Shown one piece after another: positions 53,377-62,089 of a stretch of DNA of 64,000 nt. Origin of the DNA: Citrobacter tructae (GTDB lineage Bacteria; Pseudomonadota; Gammaproteobacteria; Enterobacterales; Enterobacteriaceae). How positions within the stretch are numbered: position 1 is the first letter of the stretch; each line of letters starts with the position of its first letter. Below the pieces are notes generated by a model. The model worked only from the letters and a program-made list of their open reading frames with translations, was not told where the DNA came from and ran no database searches. The position numbers were made by a program, and so were the translations under genes. The stretch lies in NCBI RefSeq assembly GCF_004684345.1, contig NZ_CP038469.1:2170001-2234000 (forward strand). Direction: 5' to 3'.

Positions 53377-55224
53377 TCAGATTGACAGCTTTTTGACGCG
53401 CTTGCCGCCATACAACAGGTTTACGATGGCACGTGTCCCGACGATCGCGGTAAACATCGACGTCGCCACACCTATACCGGTAGTAATCGCGAACCCTTTA
53501 ATTGCCCCGGTACCGACTGCATACAGGATCAGAACTTTAATCAGCGTCGTAATGTTCGCATCGAAGATGGAACTAAATGCGCCCGCATAACCTTCGTTGA
53601 TCGCCTGCTGAATCGAACGTCCGTTACTCAACTCTTCTTTGATACGTTCGTTGATCAGTACGTTAGCATCGACCGCTACGGCAAGGGTTAAGACGATCCC
53701 CGCTATACCCGGCATACTTAGCGTAGCGCCCGGCAGCAGCGACATGATACCGACAATCAATACCAGGTTCGCAATCAGCGCGCTGGTCGCAATCAGACCA
53801 AACTTCTTGTAGAAGAAGATCATGAACAGGATAGAAACCACCAGACCGGCCAGACACGCTTCCAGACCCTGTTTGATGTTTTGCATACCCAGAGTCGGAC
53901 CGATAGTGCGTTCTTCAACAATCTGAATCGGCGCAATCAATGCACCGGCACGCAGCAGCAGAGAAAGCTGACGCGCTTCATTCGGGTTGTTGATACCGGT
54001 GATACGGAAGCTGTTGCCCAAGCGAGACTGGATGTTAGCGATGTTAATCACTTCTTCCTGTTTCACCAGCACGGCACGACCGTTGGCATCTTTCTTACCG
54101 CTGTCTTTGTACTCCACGAACAGGGTCGCCATCGGCTTACCGATGTTGTCCTTGGTGAAGTTAGACATGATGTTACCACCTGCGCTATCCAGCGAGATGT
54201 TAACCTGCGGCTGATTGTATTCGTCCTGGCTGGAAGTGGAGTCGGTGATATGGTCACCGGTCAGGATCACGCGTTTGTACAGCACAACCGGCTGTCCTTC
54301 GCGAGACTGTTTCACTTCTGAATCACCCGGTACACGCCCGGATGCCGCCGCTGACTGGTCCACGTTGGTATTTACCAGACGGAACTCCAGCGTCGCAGTC
54401 GCGCCCAGAATCTCTTTCGCACGCGCGGTGTCCTGAATACCTGGCAGTTCGACCACAATACGGTCTGCACCCTGGCGTTGAACCACCGGCTCAGCCACAC
54501 CCAGTTGGTTAACACGATTACGCAGAATGTTGATGTTCTGCTGTACCGCATATTCACGGGCTTCGCTCAGACGCGCATCAGTCATCACCGCGCGCAGCGC
54601 ATTGCTGCCCTGGCTTGAGATCACCAGATCCTGATGACGCTTACTCAGGTAAGAGATAGCTTCGTCACGGGCTTTGCCATCACGGAAGGTGATGCTCAGG
54701 CCGTAGTTATCTTCTTTACGCACAGTAGTATAAGGAATGCCTTTTTCACGCAGATCGCTGCGCAGGCTATCGATATTTTGTTCCTGCAATTTACTCAGCG
54801 CGGTGTCCATATCCACTTCCATCAGGAAGTGAACGCCGCCACGCAGGTCAAGACCGAGTTTCATCGGTTCTGCGTGAATAGCAGACAGCCAGCGAGGTGT
54901 TGCCGGAGCAAGGTTAAGCGCCACGACGTATTGATCACCCAGCACGCCCAGCAGCACTTCACGCGCGCGCAATTGGGTATCAGTGGAGTCGAAGCGCGCA
55001 AGAATAGCGCCCTCTTCCAGAGCCACAGACTTAGGTGTGATTTTTTCTTCTTGTAACGTTTTCTGGACCTGGATCAGCGTTTGCTCACTGGCGGCGGCAC
55101 CGCGCACGCCAGTGATTTGAACAGCCGGATCCTCACCATACAGGTTGGGAAGTGCGTAAAGCAGGCCGACGATAATCACGACGACCAGCATGATGTACTT
55201 CCACAAAGGATAACGGTTTAACAC
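53377..55224 (-). CDS. secD: Protein translocase subunit SecD
   Basis: A 615-residue protein with six membrane segments and the large first periplasmic domain (P1, about 35-450) that binds emerging substrate. GLDLRGGVHFLMEVD marks the N-terminal conserved site, and VLTLAVAVDANVLINERIKEEL the RND-like membrane motif with the key Asp. The start is GTG at 55224. Gene order tgt-yajC-secD-secF as in E. coli. Confidence 0.98.
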   Translation of the reverse strand: MLNRYPLWKYIMLVVVIIVGLLYALPNLYGEDPAVQITGVRGAAASEQTLIQVQKTLQEEKITPKSVALEEGAILARFDSTDTQLRAREVLLGVLGDQYVVALNLAPATPRWLSAIHAEPMKLGLDLRGGVHFLMEVDMDTALSKLQEQNIDSLRSDLREKGIPYTTVRKEDNYGLSITFRDGKARDEAISYLSKRHQDLVISSQGSNALRAVMTDARLSEAREYAVQQNINILRNRVNQLGVAEPVVQRQGADRIVVELPGIQDTARAKEILGATATLEFRLVNTNVDQSAAASGRVPGDSEVKQSREGQPVVLYKRVILTGDHITDSTSSQDEYNQPQVNISLDSAGGNIMSNFTKDNIGKPMATLFVEYKDSGKKDANGRAVLVKQEEVINIANIQSRLGNSFRITGINNPNEARQLSLLLRAGALIAPIQIVEERTIGPTLGMQNIKQGLEACLAGLVVSILFMIFFYKKFGLIATSALIANLVLIVGIMSLLPGATLSMPGIAGIVLTLAVAVDANVLINERIKEELSNGRSIQQAINEGYAGAFSSIFDANITTLIKVLILYAVGTGAIKGFAITTGIGVATSMFTAIVGTRAIVNLLYGGKRVKKLSI

Positions 55225-55251
55225 GGCAGTTCCCTTTGGGAAAACGAAATA

Positions 55252-55584
55252 TTACAGCGCCTTCATGGTGCCTTTCGGCAGAACGGCAGCTACGAAGTCA
55301 CGTTTGATAACCACTTCAGTGGTGTCGTTCAGTGCGATAGAGATGTAGCCAGTTTCTGCTACTTTAGTCACACGACCAACCAGACCACCGTTCGTCAGGA
55401 CTTCATCACCTTTGGCAATGGAGCTCATCAGGTTTTTATGTTCTTTGGTACGCTTTTGCTGTGGGCGCAGGATCATGAAATAGAAAATCAGACCAAACAC
55501 CACCAGCATCAGAATCAGAGACATCGGGCTGCCCTGCGCCGGAGCACCTGTTGCCGCTACCGCATCAGAAATAAAAAAGCTCAT
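55252..55584 (-). CDS. yajC: Sec translocon accessory subunit YajC
   Basis: A 110-residue single-span membrane protein (MSLILMLVVFGLIFYFMILR, then PQQKRTKEHK). It associates with SecDF-YidC and with AcrB. It is 27 bp before secD and 22 bp after tgt. Confidence 0.97.
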   Translation of the reverse strand: MSFFISDAVAATGAPAQGSPMSLILMLVVFGLIFYFMILRPQQKRTKEHKNLMSSIAKGDEVLTNGGLVGRVTKVAETGYISIALNDTTEVVIKRDFVAAVLPKGTMKAL

Positions 55585-55606
55585 TCAAATTCCCTCATTA
55601 TTAATA

Positions 55607-56734
55607 TTAATCAACGTTCAAAGGTGGAACAGGTCGACCCTGACGTTGGTAAAAATCGGTCACGAAGCTCTCTAATTTACCTTCTTCAATAGCCTTACGT
55701 AAACCCGCCATCAAACGCTGGTAGTAACGAAGGTTATGAATGGTATTGAGTCGCGCGCCCAATATTTCGTTGCAACGGTCAAGATGATGCAAGTAAGCGC
55801 GTGAATAATTGCGACAGGTGTAGCAATCACACTCGGCATCGAGCGGACTGGTGTCGCTTTTATGCTTCGCATTACGAATTTTTACCACGCCGTCAGTCAC
55901 AAACAAATGACCATTACGGGCATTTCGCGTTGGCATCACGCAGTCAAACATGTCGATACCGCGACGCACGCCTTCAACCAGATCTTCCGGTTTGCCGACG
56001 CCCATCAGGTAACGAGGTTTATCTGCCGGAATTTGCGGGCAAACATGTTCCAGAATACGGTGCATGTCTTCTTTCGGTTCACCCACAGCCAAACCGCCGA
56101 CAGCGTAGCCATCAAAGCCGATATCTACCAGACCTTTGACGGAGATATCACGTAAATCTTCGTAAACACTGCCCTGAATGATGCCAAAAAGCGCATTTTT
56201 GTTGCCGAGGCCATCAAAACGGTCACGGCTACGCTGCGCCCAGCGTAAAGACATTTCCATTGAGCGTTTAGCATAGTCCCAGTCAGCCGGGTATGGTGTA
56301 CATTCGTCGAAAATCATGACGATATCGGAACCGAGATCGTATTGAATCTCCATCGACTTCTCAGGATCGAGGAAAATCGGATCGCCGTTGATGGGGTTGC
56401 GGAAATGCACGCCCTGTTCGGTGATCTTACGGATATCGCCCAGGCTGAATACCTGGAAACCACCAGAATCGGTGAGGATCGGTCCTTTCCACTGCATGAA
56501 GTCATGCAAATCGCCATGCAGCTTCATGATTTCCTGACCCGGGCGCAGCCACAGGTGGAAGGTGTTGCCGAGAATAATTTGTGCGCCGGTGGCTTCAACT
56601 TCTTCCGGCGTCATGCCTTTCACCGTACCGTAGGTACCCACAGGCATAAAGGCTGGCGTTTCTACTACGCCACGATCAAAAACCAGGCGGCCGCGGCGAG
56701 CGCGTCCGTCTGTGGTGTCCAGTTCAAATTTCAT
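55607..56734 (-). CDS. tgt: Queuine/preQ1 tRNA-guanine transglycosylase
   Basis: A 375-residue TIM-barrel enzyme that swaps G34 for preQ1 in Asp, Asn, His and Tyr tRNAs. The nucleophile Asp region MFDCVMPTRNARNGHLF and the zinc site CDCYTCRNYSRAYLHHL are present. It follows queA by 53 bp on the same strand and shares the queuosine pathway with queC (15.6 kb). Confidence 0.98.
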   Translation of the reverse strand: MKFELDTTDGRARRGRLVFDRGVVETPAFMPVGTYGTVKGMTPEEVEATGAQIILGNTFHLWLRPGQEIMKLHGDLHDFMQWKGPILTDSGGFQVFSLGDIRKITEQGVHFRNPINGDPIFLDPEKSMEIQYDLGSDIVMIFDECTPYPADWDYAKRSMEMSLRWAQRSRDRFDGLGNKNALFGIIQGSVYEDLRDISVKGLVDIGFDGYAVGGLAVGEPKEDMHRILEHVCPQIPADKPRYLMGVGKPEDLVEGVRRGIDMFDCVMPTRNARNGHLFVTDGVVKIRNAKHKSDTSPLDAECDCYTCRNYSRAYLHHLDRCNEILGARLNTIHNLRYYQRLMAGLRKAIEEGKLESFVTDFYQRQGRPVPPLNVD

Positions 56735-56787
56735 TTTAACTCCTGCGTCAGAAAAACAGTCTGACGTTAAACACTCATGCCGGGGAT

Positions 56788-57858
56788 TTACTCCCCGACA
56801 CGCTCGGAAATAGCTTGCGGATTGTACGTGATAAACATGGCATCCCCGTAACTAAAAAAGCGATATTCCGCTTTTACGGCTTCATGATAGGCGTTCATGG
56901 TGTTTTTATAGCCAGCAAACGCGGATACCAGCATAATCAATGTCGATTCAGGCAGATGGAAGTTAGTCACCAGCGCATCAATCACCCGGTATTTATAGCC
57001 TGGATAAATGAATATTTGCGTATCACCGAAGAACGGTTCGATCAGATCGTTTCTAGCCGCCTGGGCCGCGCTTTCCAGCGAACGAACTGACGTCGTCCCT
57101 ACCGCAATAACGCGATTGCCGCGCGCTTTTGCCGCCAGCACTGCATCAACGACATCCTGCGGCACTTCGGCATATTCGGAGTGCATGATGTGATCTTCAA
57201 TGGTGTCTACGCGCACCGGCTGGAACGTCCCCGCCCCAACGTGCAGCGTCACGAACGCCATCTCAATGCCTTTATCACGCAGTTTTGCCAACAACGGATC
57301 GTCAAAGTGCAGACCGGCTGTCGGTGCCGCCACCGCGCCAGGTTTTTCGCTGTAAACGGTCTGGTACAGTTCGCGGTCGGCATCTTCATCAGGACGGTCG
57401 ATATACGGCGGCAACGGCATATGGCCGATGGCATTGAGGATATCCAGTACGCTACGTTCGTCGTCAAACTCCACTTCGAACAACGCATCATGACGTGCAA
57501 CCATCGTTGCTTTAATGCTTTCATCGTCGCCAAGCAGCAGTTCAGCACCCGGCTTCGGCGCTTTAGAAGCGCGAATATGTGCCAGGATACGTTTATCATC
57601 CAACATACGCTCGACCAGCACTTCAATCTTGCCGCCACTGGCTTTACGACCAAATAGACGGGCTGGGATCACGCGGGTATTGTTAAAGACCAGCAAATCT
57701 CCAGGGTTGAGCTTGTCGAGCAAATCGGTGAAAGTACCGTGCGTCAGCGCGCCCGTCGGCCCATCCAGTGACAGCAAGCGGCAACTGCTGCGTTCAGCCT
57801 GCGGATAGTGAGCAATCAGGGATTCAGGAAGTTCAAAGGTGAAATCGGTAACGCGCAT
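56788..57858 (-). CDS. queA: S-adenosylmethionine:tRNA ribosyltransferase-isomerase
   Basis: A 356-residue enzyme that moves the ribosyl group from AdoMet to preQ1-tRNA, giving epoxyqueuosine. Conserved: FELPESLIAHYPQAERSSCR, FNNTRVIPARLFG, AAPTAGLHFDD, HVGAGTFQPVR and NFHLPESTLIMLV. First gene of queA-tgt-yajC-secDF; divergent from acpH. Confidence 0.98.
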   Translation of the reverse strand: MRVTDFTFELPESLIAHYPQAERSSCRLLSLDGPTGALTHGTFTDLLDKLNPGDLLVFNNTRVIPARLFGRKASGGKIEVLVERMLDDKRILAHIRASKAPKPGAELLLGDDESIKATMVARHDALFEVEFDDERSVLDILNAIGHMPLPPYIDRPDEDADRELYQTVYSEKPGAVAAPTAGLHFDDPLLAKLRDKGIEMAFVTLHVGAGTFQPVRVDTIEDHIMHSEYAEVPQDVVDAVLAAKARGNRVIAVGTTSVRSLESAAQAARNDLIEPFFGDTQIFIYPGYKYRVIDALVTNFHLPESTLIMLVSAFAGYKNTMNAYHEAVKAEYRFFSYGDAMFITYNPQAISERVGE

Positions 57859-57948
57859 GACACTGACTCAGACTAAAATAAGAGGCGGGTAGTCTAGTGC
57901 CGGGGCGTCCTCCCTGCAACCTTTACCCCTCTGGATGAATATCAAACC

Positions 57949-58530
57949 ATGAATTTTCTCGCTCATCTTCATCTCGCCCACCTTGCCGACAGCTCGCTTT
58001 CCGGCAATCTGCTGGCGGATTTTGTCCGGGGCAATCCGGAAACGCACTATTCACCTGACGTAGTGGACGGCATTTTTATGCATCGTCGAATCGACGTCAT
58101 GACCGACAATCTGCCGGAAGTCCGTGAAGCCAAAGAATGGTTTCGCAGCGAGACGCGCCGCGTCGCACCAATTACGCTGGACGTGATGTGGGATCACTTT
58201 TTATCGCGCCACTGGTCAGAAATATCACCCGACTTCCCGCTAGCGGCCTTTGTGAGCTACGCCCATACCCAGGTTGTCACTATCCTGCCAGACTCGCCGC
58301 CGCGTTTTGTTAATTTGAACAACTATCTGTGGTCAGAGAAATGGCTGGAACGCTATCAGGATATGGATTTTATCCAGGATGTACTCAATGGCATGGCCAG
58401 TCGCCGCCCGCGCCTCGATGCCCTGCGCGACTCATGGTATGACCTGGATAGGCACTACGATGCCCTGGAAGAACGCTTCTGGCGTTTTTATCCGCAAATG
58501 ATGGAACAGGCCCGCCGTAAAGCACTTTGA
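57949..58530 (+). CDS. acpH: ACP phosphodiesterase AcpH (YajB)
   Basis: A 193-residue HD-superfamily hydrolase that removes the 4'-phosphopantetheine arm from acyl carrier protein. Conserved: MNFLAHLHLAHLADSSLSGN, DFVRGNPETHY, GIFMHRRID and MWDHFLSRHW, which include metal ligands. It is divergent from queA with about 90 bp between. A REP follows. Confidence 0.95.
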   Translation: MNFLAHLHLAHLADSSLSGNLLADFVRGNPETHYSPDVVDGIFMHRRIDVMTDNLPEVREAKEWFRSETRRVAPITLDVMWDHFLSRHWSEISPDFPLAAFVSYAHTQVVTILPDSPPRFVNLNNYLWSEKWLERYQDMDFIQDVLNGMASRRPRLDALRDSWYDLDRHYDALEERFWRFYPQMMEQARRKAL

Positions 58531-58547
58531 TGACCTTATAGCTACGT

Positions 58548-58575
58548 GCCGGATAAGGCGACGCCGCCATCCGGC
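58548..58575. repeat. REP element between acpH and tsaA
   Basis: GCCGGATAAGGCGACGCCGCCATCCGGC, a standard REP palindrome just after acpH. Confidence 0.85.
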
Positions 58576-58584
58576 AAAACATTG

Positions 58585-58650
58585 ATAGCCAAAACCTGTC
58601 TTATTGATTGTCAGCGCCTCTTTGTCTTATTCCCGAACACTCTCTATACT
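58585..58650 (+). promoter_or_regulatory. tsaA promoter with OxyR-like motif
   Basis: ATAG-N7-CTGT-N7-ATTG-N7-CTCT (58585-58621) has exactly the OxyR spacing (ATAG-N7-CTAT-N7-ATAG-N7-CTAT) with 13 of 16 positions agreeing. It directly abuts a sigma-70 promoter: TTGTCT (58622-58627), 17 bp, TATACT (58645-58650). That is the placement used for OxyR activation. Confidence 0.65.
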
Positions 58651-58697
58651 GGCCCGCGTTGCGTTCCAAAAACCCCTTAACTTTGCAGGAGAATTAT

Positions 58698-59300
58698 ATG
58701 GTACTGGTAACTCGTCAGGCTCCGGATTTCACAGCAGCTGCGGTACTGGGTAGCGGTGAGATTGTTGAGAACTTCAACTTCAAACAGCATACCAACGGTA
58801 AAACCACCGTTCTTTTCTTCTGGCCGATGGACTTCACCTTCGTTTGCCCGTCTGAACTGATCGCGTTCGACAAGCGTTACGAAGAATTCCAGAAGCGCGG
58901 CGTTGAAGTGGTTGGCGTTTCTTTCGACTCTGAGTTTGTCCACAACGCATGGCGTAACACCCCTGTCGACAAAGGCGGCATCGGTGCAGTGAAATACGCA
59001 ATGGTTGCTGACATCAAACGTGAAATCCAGAAAGCCTACGGCATCGAGCACCCGGAAGCGGGCGTTGCTCTGCGCGGTTCTTTCCTGATCGACGCAAACG
59101 GCATTGTTCGCCACCAGGTGGTTAACGATCTGCCGCTGGGTCGTAACATCGACGAAATGCTGCGTATGGTTGACGCGCTGCAGTTCCACGAAGAGCACGG
59201 CGATGTTTGCCCGGCACAGTGGGAAAAAGGTAAAGAAGGTATGAACGCGTCTCCGGACGGTGTTGCAAAATACCTGACCGAAAACGTCTCTAGCCTGTAA
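58698..59300 (+). CDS. tsaA: 2-Cys peroxiredoxin TsaA (AhpC/TSA family)
   Basis: A 200-residue typical 2-Cys peroxiredoxin that reduces peroxides in the cytosol. Peroxidatic Cys50 is in DFTFVCPSE; resolving Cys171 is in HGDVCPAQW. The GGIGAV loop and the long C-terminal tail point to the robust/sensitive Prx1-like class. The ATG at 58698 has AGGAG upstream; the reading from 58608 runs into the promoter and is rejected. Salmonella has a similar gene (tsaA) next to acpH; E. coli K-12 does not. It ends in a strong terminator. Confidence 0.93.
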   Translation: MVLVTRQAPDFTAAAVLGSGEIVENFNFKQHTNGKTTVLFFWPMDFTFVCPSELIAFDKRYEEFQKRGVEVVGVSFDSEFVHNAWRNTPVDKGGIGAVKYAMVADIKREIQKAYGIEHPEAGVALRGSFLIDANGIVRHQVVNDLPLGRNIDEMLRMVDALQFHEEHGDVCPAQWEKGKEGMNASPDGVAKYLTENVSSL

Positions 59301-59315
59301 TTGGCATGAATTGAG

Positions 59316-59343
59316 AAAAGGCTCGCTAATGCGAGCCTTTTTT
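59316..59343 (+). terminator. tsaA terminator
   Basis: AAAGGCTCGC, loop TAAT, GCGAGCCTTT, then TTT, starting about 17 bp past the tsaA stop. Confidence 0.93.
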
Positions 59344-59363
59344 ATGGCTTTATATCATCGTCT

Positions 59364-59576
59364 TTAGACCTCAAGCCAACAGCGCAAACAAGCCTCTTTA
59401 TCAGGAATTATCGAGAGCTCTTCGAGGACGAAATTTATGCCGTATTCAATTAGAGTAGATTCTTATTTCTGTATTATTTCCCTTCGCCATACCACTGCTT
59501 TCCGTATATAGCAACCGTCAGATTTCTTCTCCATCTCATTGAGAGTTGGGTGTCCCCCCTGAATTTTGCAATCCAT
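59364..59576 (-). pseudogene. Possible broken small gene (71 codons with one internal stop)
   Basis: Within the 578-bp tsaA-EIIA gap, the minus strand from 59576 reads MDCKIQGGHPTLNEMEKK and continues for 37 codons to an in-frame TAA (59463-59465). It resumes in the same frame through ESTLIEYGINFVLEELS to PDKEACLRCWLEV and a stop at 59364-59366. The composition looks protein-like, but I do not recognise a family, and there is no good ribosome site. It could be the remains of a small gene brought in with the PTS operon, or chance. Confidence 0.3.
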
Positions 59577-59767
59577 ATCAAATTTTCATAAAAAAGCCTA
59601 CTGAGATTTGTGAGCTACGACTCAATTACATGATGTAAATTTTCTGCAATTCTAAATCTCCTTCTCTTATATTTTTTCTATTTTGCGAATGAAAAACATA
59701 ACATATTGATTAATATGAATTTATTCTCAATCATTTTTATCCGGTGACATCGCTAAAATTTCGACTA

Positions 59768-59842
59768 GTGTGATCTGTTTCAAAGTTGAAAAATTCAAAT
59801 GTGATCTGACACATGATTTTCGTCAGTATCTTTATCCATAAT
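59768..59842 (+). promoter_or_regulatory. Candidate CRP-dependent promoter of the PTS operon
   Basis: AAATGTGATCTGACACATGATT (59798-59819) has a perfect left half of the CRP consensus. A second TGTGATCTGTTTCAAA lies at 59769. The -10 CATAAT (59837-59842) would start transcription near 59849, placing the first site centred near -41, the class II position. No -35 is visible, as expected for CRP dependence. Confidence 0.55.
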
Positions 59843-59878
59843 TTAATTCACAAATATATCGGCGTTAAGGATGGGATT

Positions 59879-60322
59879 ATGGAAATTATTTTTGACCCTA
59901 CGCTAATTGCATTAAAACAAAACATTTCAACAGCCGAAGATGCGATCAGATCTGCGGGTTCGCTATTGGTGAAAAAAAATATTTGCCGCGCCGAATACGT
60001 AGAAGAAATGATAGAAGTCTACCAAAATTTTGGCCCAGCGATTGTCATCGATTATGGTCTGGCAATGCCTCATGCTCGCCCTGAGAAAGGCGCTTTGCGT
60101 ACCGGATTTTCCTTAATTACAACCCAACAACCAATTAGTTTTGGTCATGATGAATTTGACCCGGTGAGCGTCATCATTGCTATTGCCGGTGCAGATGCAG
60201 ATAGCCATATAAAAATGATTCAGGTTATTGCCAGTCTAATTGAGTCAGACATTGTTAATTTCCTTCAACAACATAACGATGTTAACTCAGCATTACATTT
60301 TATCCGAAAACAAATGGAGTAG
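59879..60322 (+). CDS. PTS EIIA component (fructose/mannitol/ascorbate type)
   Basis: A 147-residue PTS_EIIA_2 domain. The phospho-accepting His65 is in GLAMPHARPE, within the signature NFGPAIVIDYGLAMPHA. It takes phosphate from HPr and passes it to the EIIB encoded next. The start at 59879 has AAGG upstream and gives the family length; the frame opens from 59813, but the first 22 residues are not EIIA-like. First gene of a five-gene operon, with A/T-rich codons unlike those of the neighbouring housekeeping genes. Confidence 0.9.
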   Translation: MEIIFDPTLIALKQNISTAEDAIRSAGSLLVKKNICRAEYVEEMIEVYQNFGPAIVIDYGLAMPHARPEKGALRTGFSLITTQQPISFGHDEFDPVSVIIAIAGADADSHIKMIQVIASLIESDIVNFLQQHNDVNSALHFIRKQME

Positions 60323-60327
60323 TCATT

Positions 60328-60615
60328 ATGTTAGTTATCAGAACAGTATGTGGTAACGGTATTGGCAGTTCATTAATGGCTGCAAATAACGTGAAGAAAA
60401 TATGTGAAGAATTAGGAATAAAAGCAGACGTTGCCTCTGTGGATTTTGCTAATGCAGTCGGGGAAAAAGCCCATCTTTATATCACGATAAAAGAATTAGC
60501 AACTCAGTTTCCGGCACACTGCAATGTCGCTATTATTCGCAGTTATGTTCATAAAGCAAAAATTGCAGAAGATATTAGCGAAGCACTACAAAAACTTGCT
60601 GTTACTCATTCATAA
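60328..60615 (+). CDS. PTS EIIB component (UlaB/SgaB type)
   Basis: A 95-residue EIIB domain of the ascorbate/GAT class. The phospho-Cys8 is in TVCGNGIGSSLM, the P-loop near the N-terminus. It transfers phosphate to the incoming sugar. The gene begins 5 bp after the EIIA stop, and its ribosome site (GGAG) overlaps the end of EIIA, so translation is probably coupled. The substrate cannot be read from the sequence. Confidence 0.9.
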   Translation: MLVIRTVCGNGIGSSLMAANNVKKICEELGIKADVASVDFANAVGEKAHLYITIKELATQFPAHCNVAIIRSYVHKAKIAEDISEALQKLAVTHS

Positions 60616-60635
60616 TAATTATTGAGGTAACGAAC

Positions 60636-62027
60636 ATGCAGGCTATACTCACTTTCTTATCAGAAATATTTAGTCAACCCGCATTTCTGATGGGGATCAT
60701 CGCATTTGTAGGTTTAGTGGCGCTGCGCTCCCCAGGTAATAAATTACTAACTGGCACATTAAAACCGATATTAGGTTACTTAATGTTAAGTGCTGGCGCT
60801 GGCGTAATTGTTGCCAATCTTAATCCTCTTGGCGGTATTATCGAGGCTGGTTTTAATATCCGAGGTGTGATCCCAAATAATGAAGCAATTGTTTCTGTAG
60901 CACAAAAACTACTTGGCGTAGAGACAATGAGTATCCTATTGTTGGGTTTCATTTTTAATTTGTTGATCGCCCGTTTCACAAAATATAAGTACATTTTCTT
61001 GACTGGGCACCACTCCTTCTTCCTTGCCTGCTTATTTTCTGCGGTACTCCAGGCGGCGGAATTCCGTGGATGGATGCTTATCGTCATCGGCGGATTTTTA
61101 CTGGGTTCATGGTCCGCTATCTCTCCCGCCATTGGTCAACGCTATACCAAACAGGTCACCGAAGATGGCGGAATTGCCATGGGGCACTTTGGATCACTAG
61201 GCTATTATATCTCCGCCTGGATCGCCAGCAAAACAGGTAATCCAGCAAATTCATTCGCTGATACCGAGATTTCAGAAAAATGGGGTTTTCTCCGCGACAC
61301 CACAGTAACAACCGGTATTGTGATGTTTGTTATCTATTTTATTTGCAGCGCCGTCGCGGGCAACGAATACCTGAGTACAATCACTGACCAAAACATGCTG
61401 ATTTTCTCTATTCTGACCGGTCTGCAATTTGCAGTGGGTGTTGCCATTGTTTACAACGGCGTACGCCTCATTCTGGGCGATCTGGTACCCGCCTTTCAGG
61501 GAATCAGCCAGAAGTTAATACCCAACTCAATTCCTGCCGTTGATTGTGCTGTATTTTTTACCTTTAGCCCTACAGCTGTCGTGGTCGGTTTCATCAGTTC
61601 GTTTATTGGCGGTCTGGTCGGCATGTTATTTTTGGGCGCATTCGGTATGGCGCTGATTATTCCAGGCATGGTACCCCACTTTTTCTGCGGCGGTACATCA
61701 GGCGTGTTCGCTGACAAACTTGGCGGGAAGCGTGGTTGCGTGATCGCCTCATTTATTGGTGGGATCTTCCTTGCGTTTCTTCCTGCGATGCTGCTACCAG
61801 CTTTGGGCAACCTGGGCTTCGAAAACAGCACTTTTGCCGATTTCGACTTTGCCGTATGGGGCATCATCATCGGTAATGCATTTACGCATTTTGGTCAAAT
61901 TACGGTGTATATGATTTGTGCGGTGCTGCTTATCGCGCTGCTGGTGCCTTTCTGCTTCCGTTCTGTTCGTGTGGTGGGAGATACACTCAGCTATGAGGAT
62001 CTCATCGCAGGGAAAAAAAATGAATAG
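60636..62027 (+). CDS. PTS EIIC permease, UlaA/SgaT family
   Basis: A 463-residue membrane permease of the ascorbate-galactitol (AG) EIIC superfamily with about ten to eleven membrane segments. It begins ILTFLSEIFSQPAFLMG, followed by VALRSPGNKLLTGTLKPILG, the conserved UlaA-like start. Later stretches include FGSLGYYISAWIASKTG, VAIVYNGVRLILGDLVPAF and GMVPHFFCGGTSGVFADKLGG. It imports the sugar that EIIB phosphorylates. UlaA relatives handle L-ascorbate, but the kinase and aldolase next door do not fit the ula pathway, so a different ketose is more likely. GAGG before the ATG. Confidence 0.9.
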   Translation: MQAILTFLSEIFSQPAFLMGIIAFVGLVALRSPGNKLLTGTLKPILGYLMLSAGAGVIVANLNPLGGIIEAGFNIRGVIPNNEAIVSVAQKLLGVETMSILLLGFIFNLLIARFTKYKYIFLTGHHSFFLACLFSAVLQAAEFRGWMLIVIGGFLLGSWSAISPAIGQRYTKQVTEDGGIAMGHFGSLGYYISAWIASKTGNPANSFADTEISEKWGFLRDTTVTTGIVMFVIYFICSAVAGNEYLSTITDQNMLIFSILTGLQFAVGVAIVYNGVRLILGDLVPAFQGISQKLIPNSIPAVDCAVFFTFSPTAVVVGFISSFIGGLVGMLFLGAFGMALIIPGMVPHFFCGGTSGVFADKLGGKRGCVIASFIGGIFLAFLPAMLLPALGNLGFENSTFADFDFAVWGIIIGNAFTHFGQITVYMICAVLLIALLVPFCFRSVRVVGDTLSYEDLIAGKKNE

Positions 62028-62043
62028 GGTTTCATTTTTCCAG

Positions 62044-62063
62044 ACGGGAAGGAAACTTCCCGT
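62044..62063 (+). other. Intercistronic hairpin between EIIC and the sugar kinase
   Basis: ACGGGAAG, loop GAAA, CTTCCCGT: a perfect 8-bp stem with a GNRA tetraloop, followed by non-T sequence. It can fold in the mRNA and may limit decay or adjust the ratio of permease to kinase; it is not a full intrinsic terminator. Confidence 0.6.
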
Positions 62064-62089
62064 TACTGGTGACATTATCAGGAGTTGTT

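Noticed and set aside
60328..62027. Naming the EIIB and EIIC genes ulaB and ulaA.
   Set aside because: The fold family fits, but the downstream kinase and aldolase do not match ascorbate breakdown and no ulaD/E/F/G-type genes are present.
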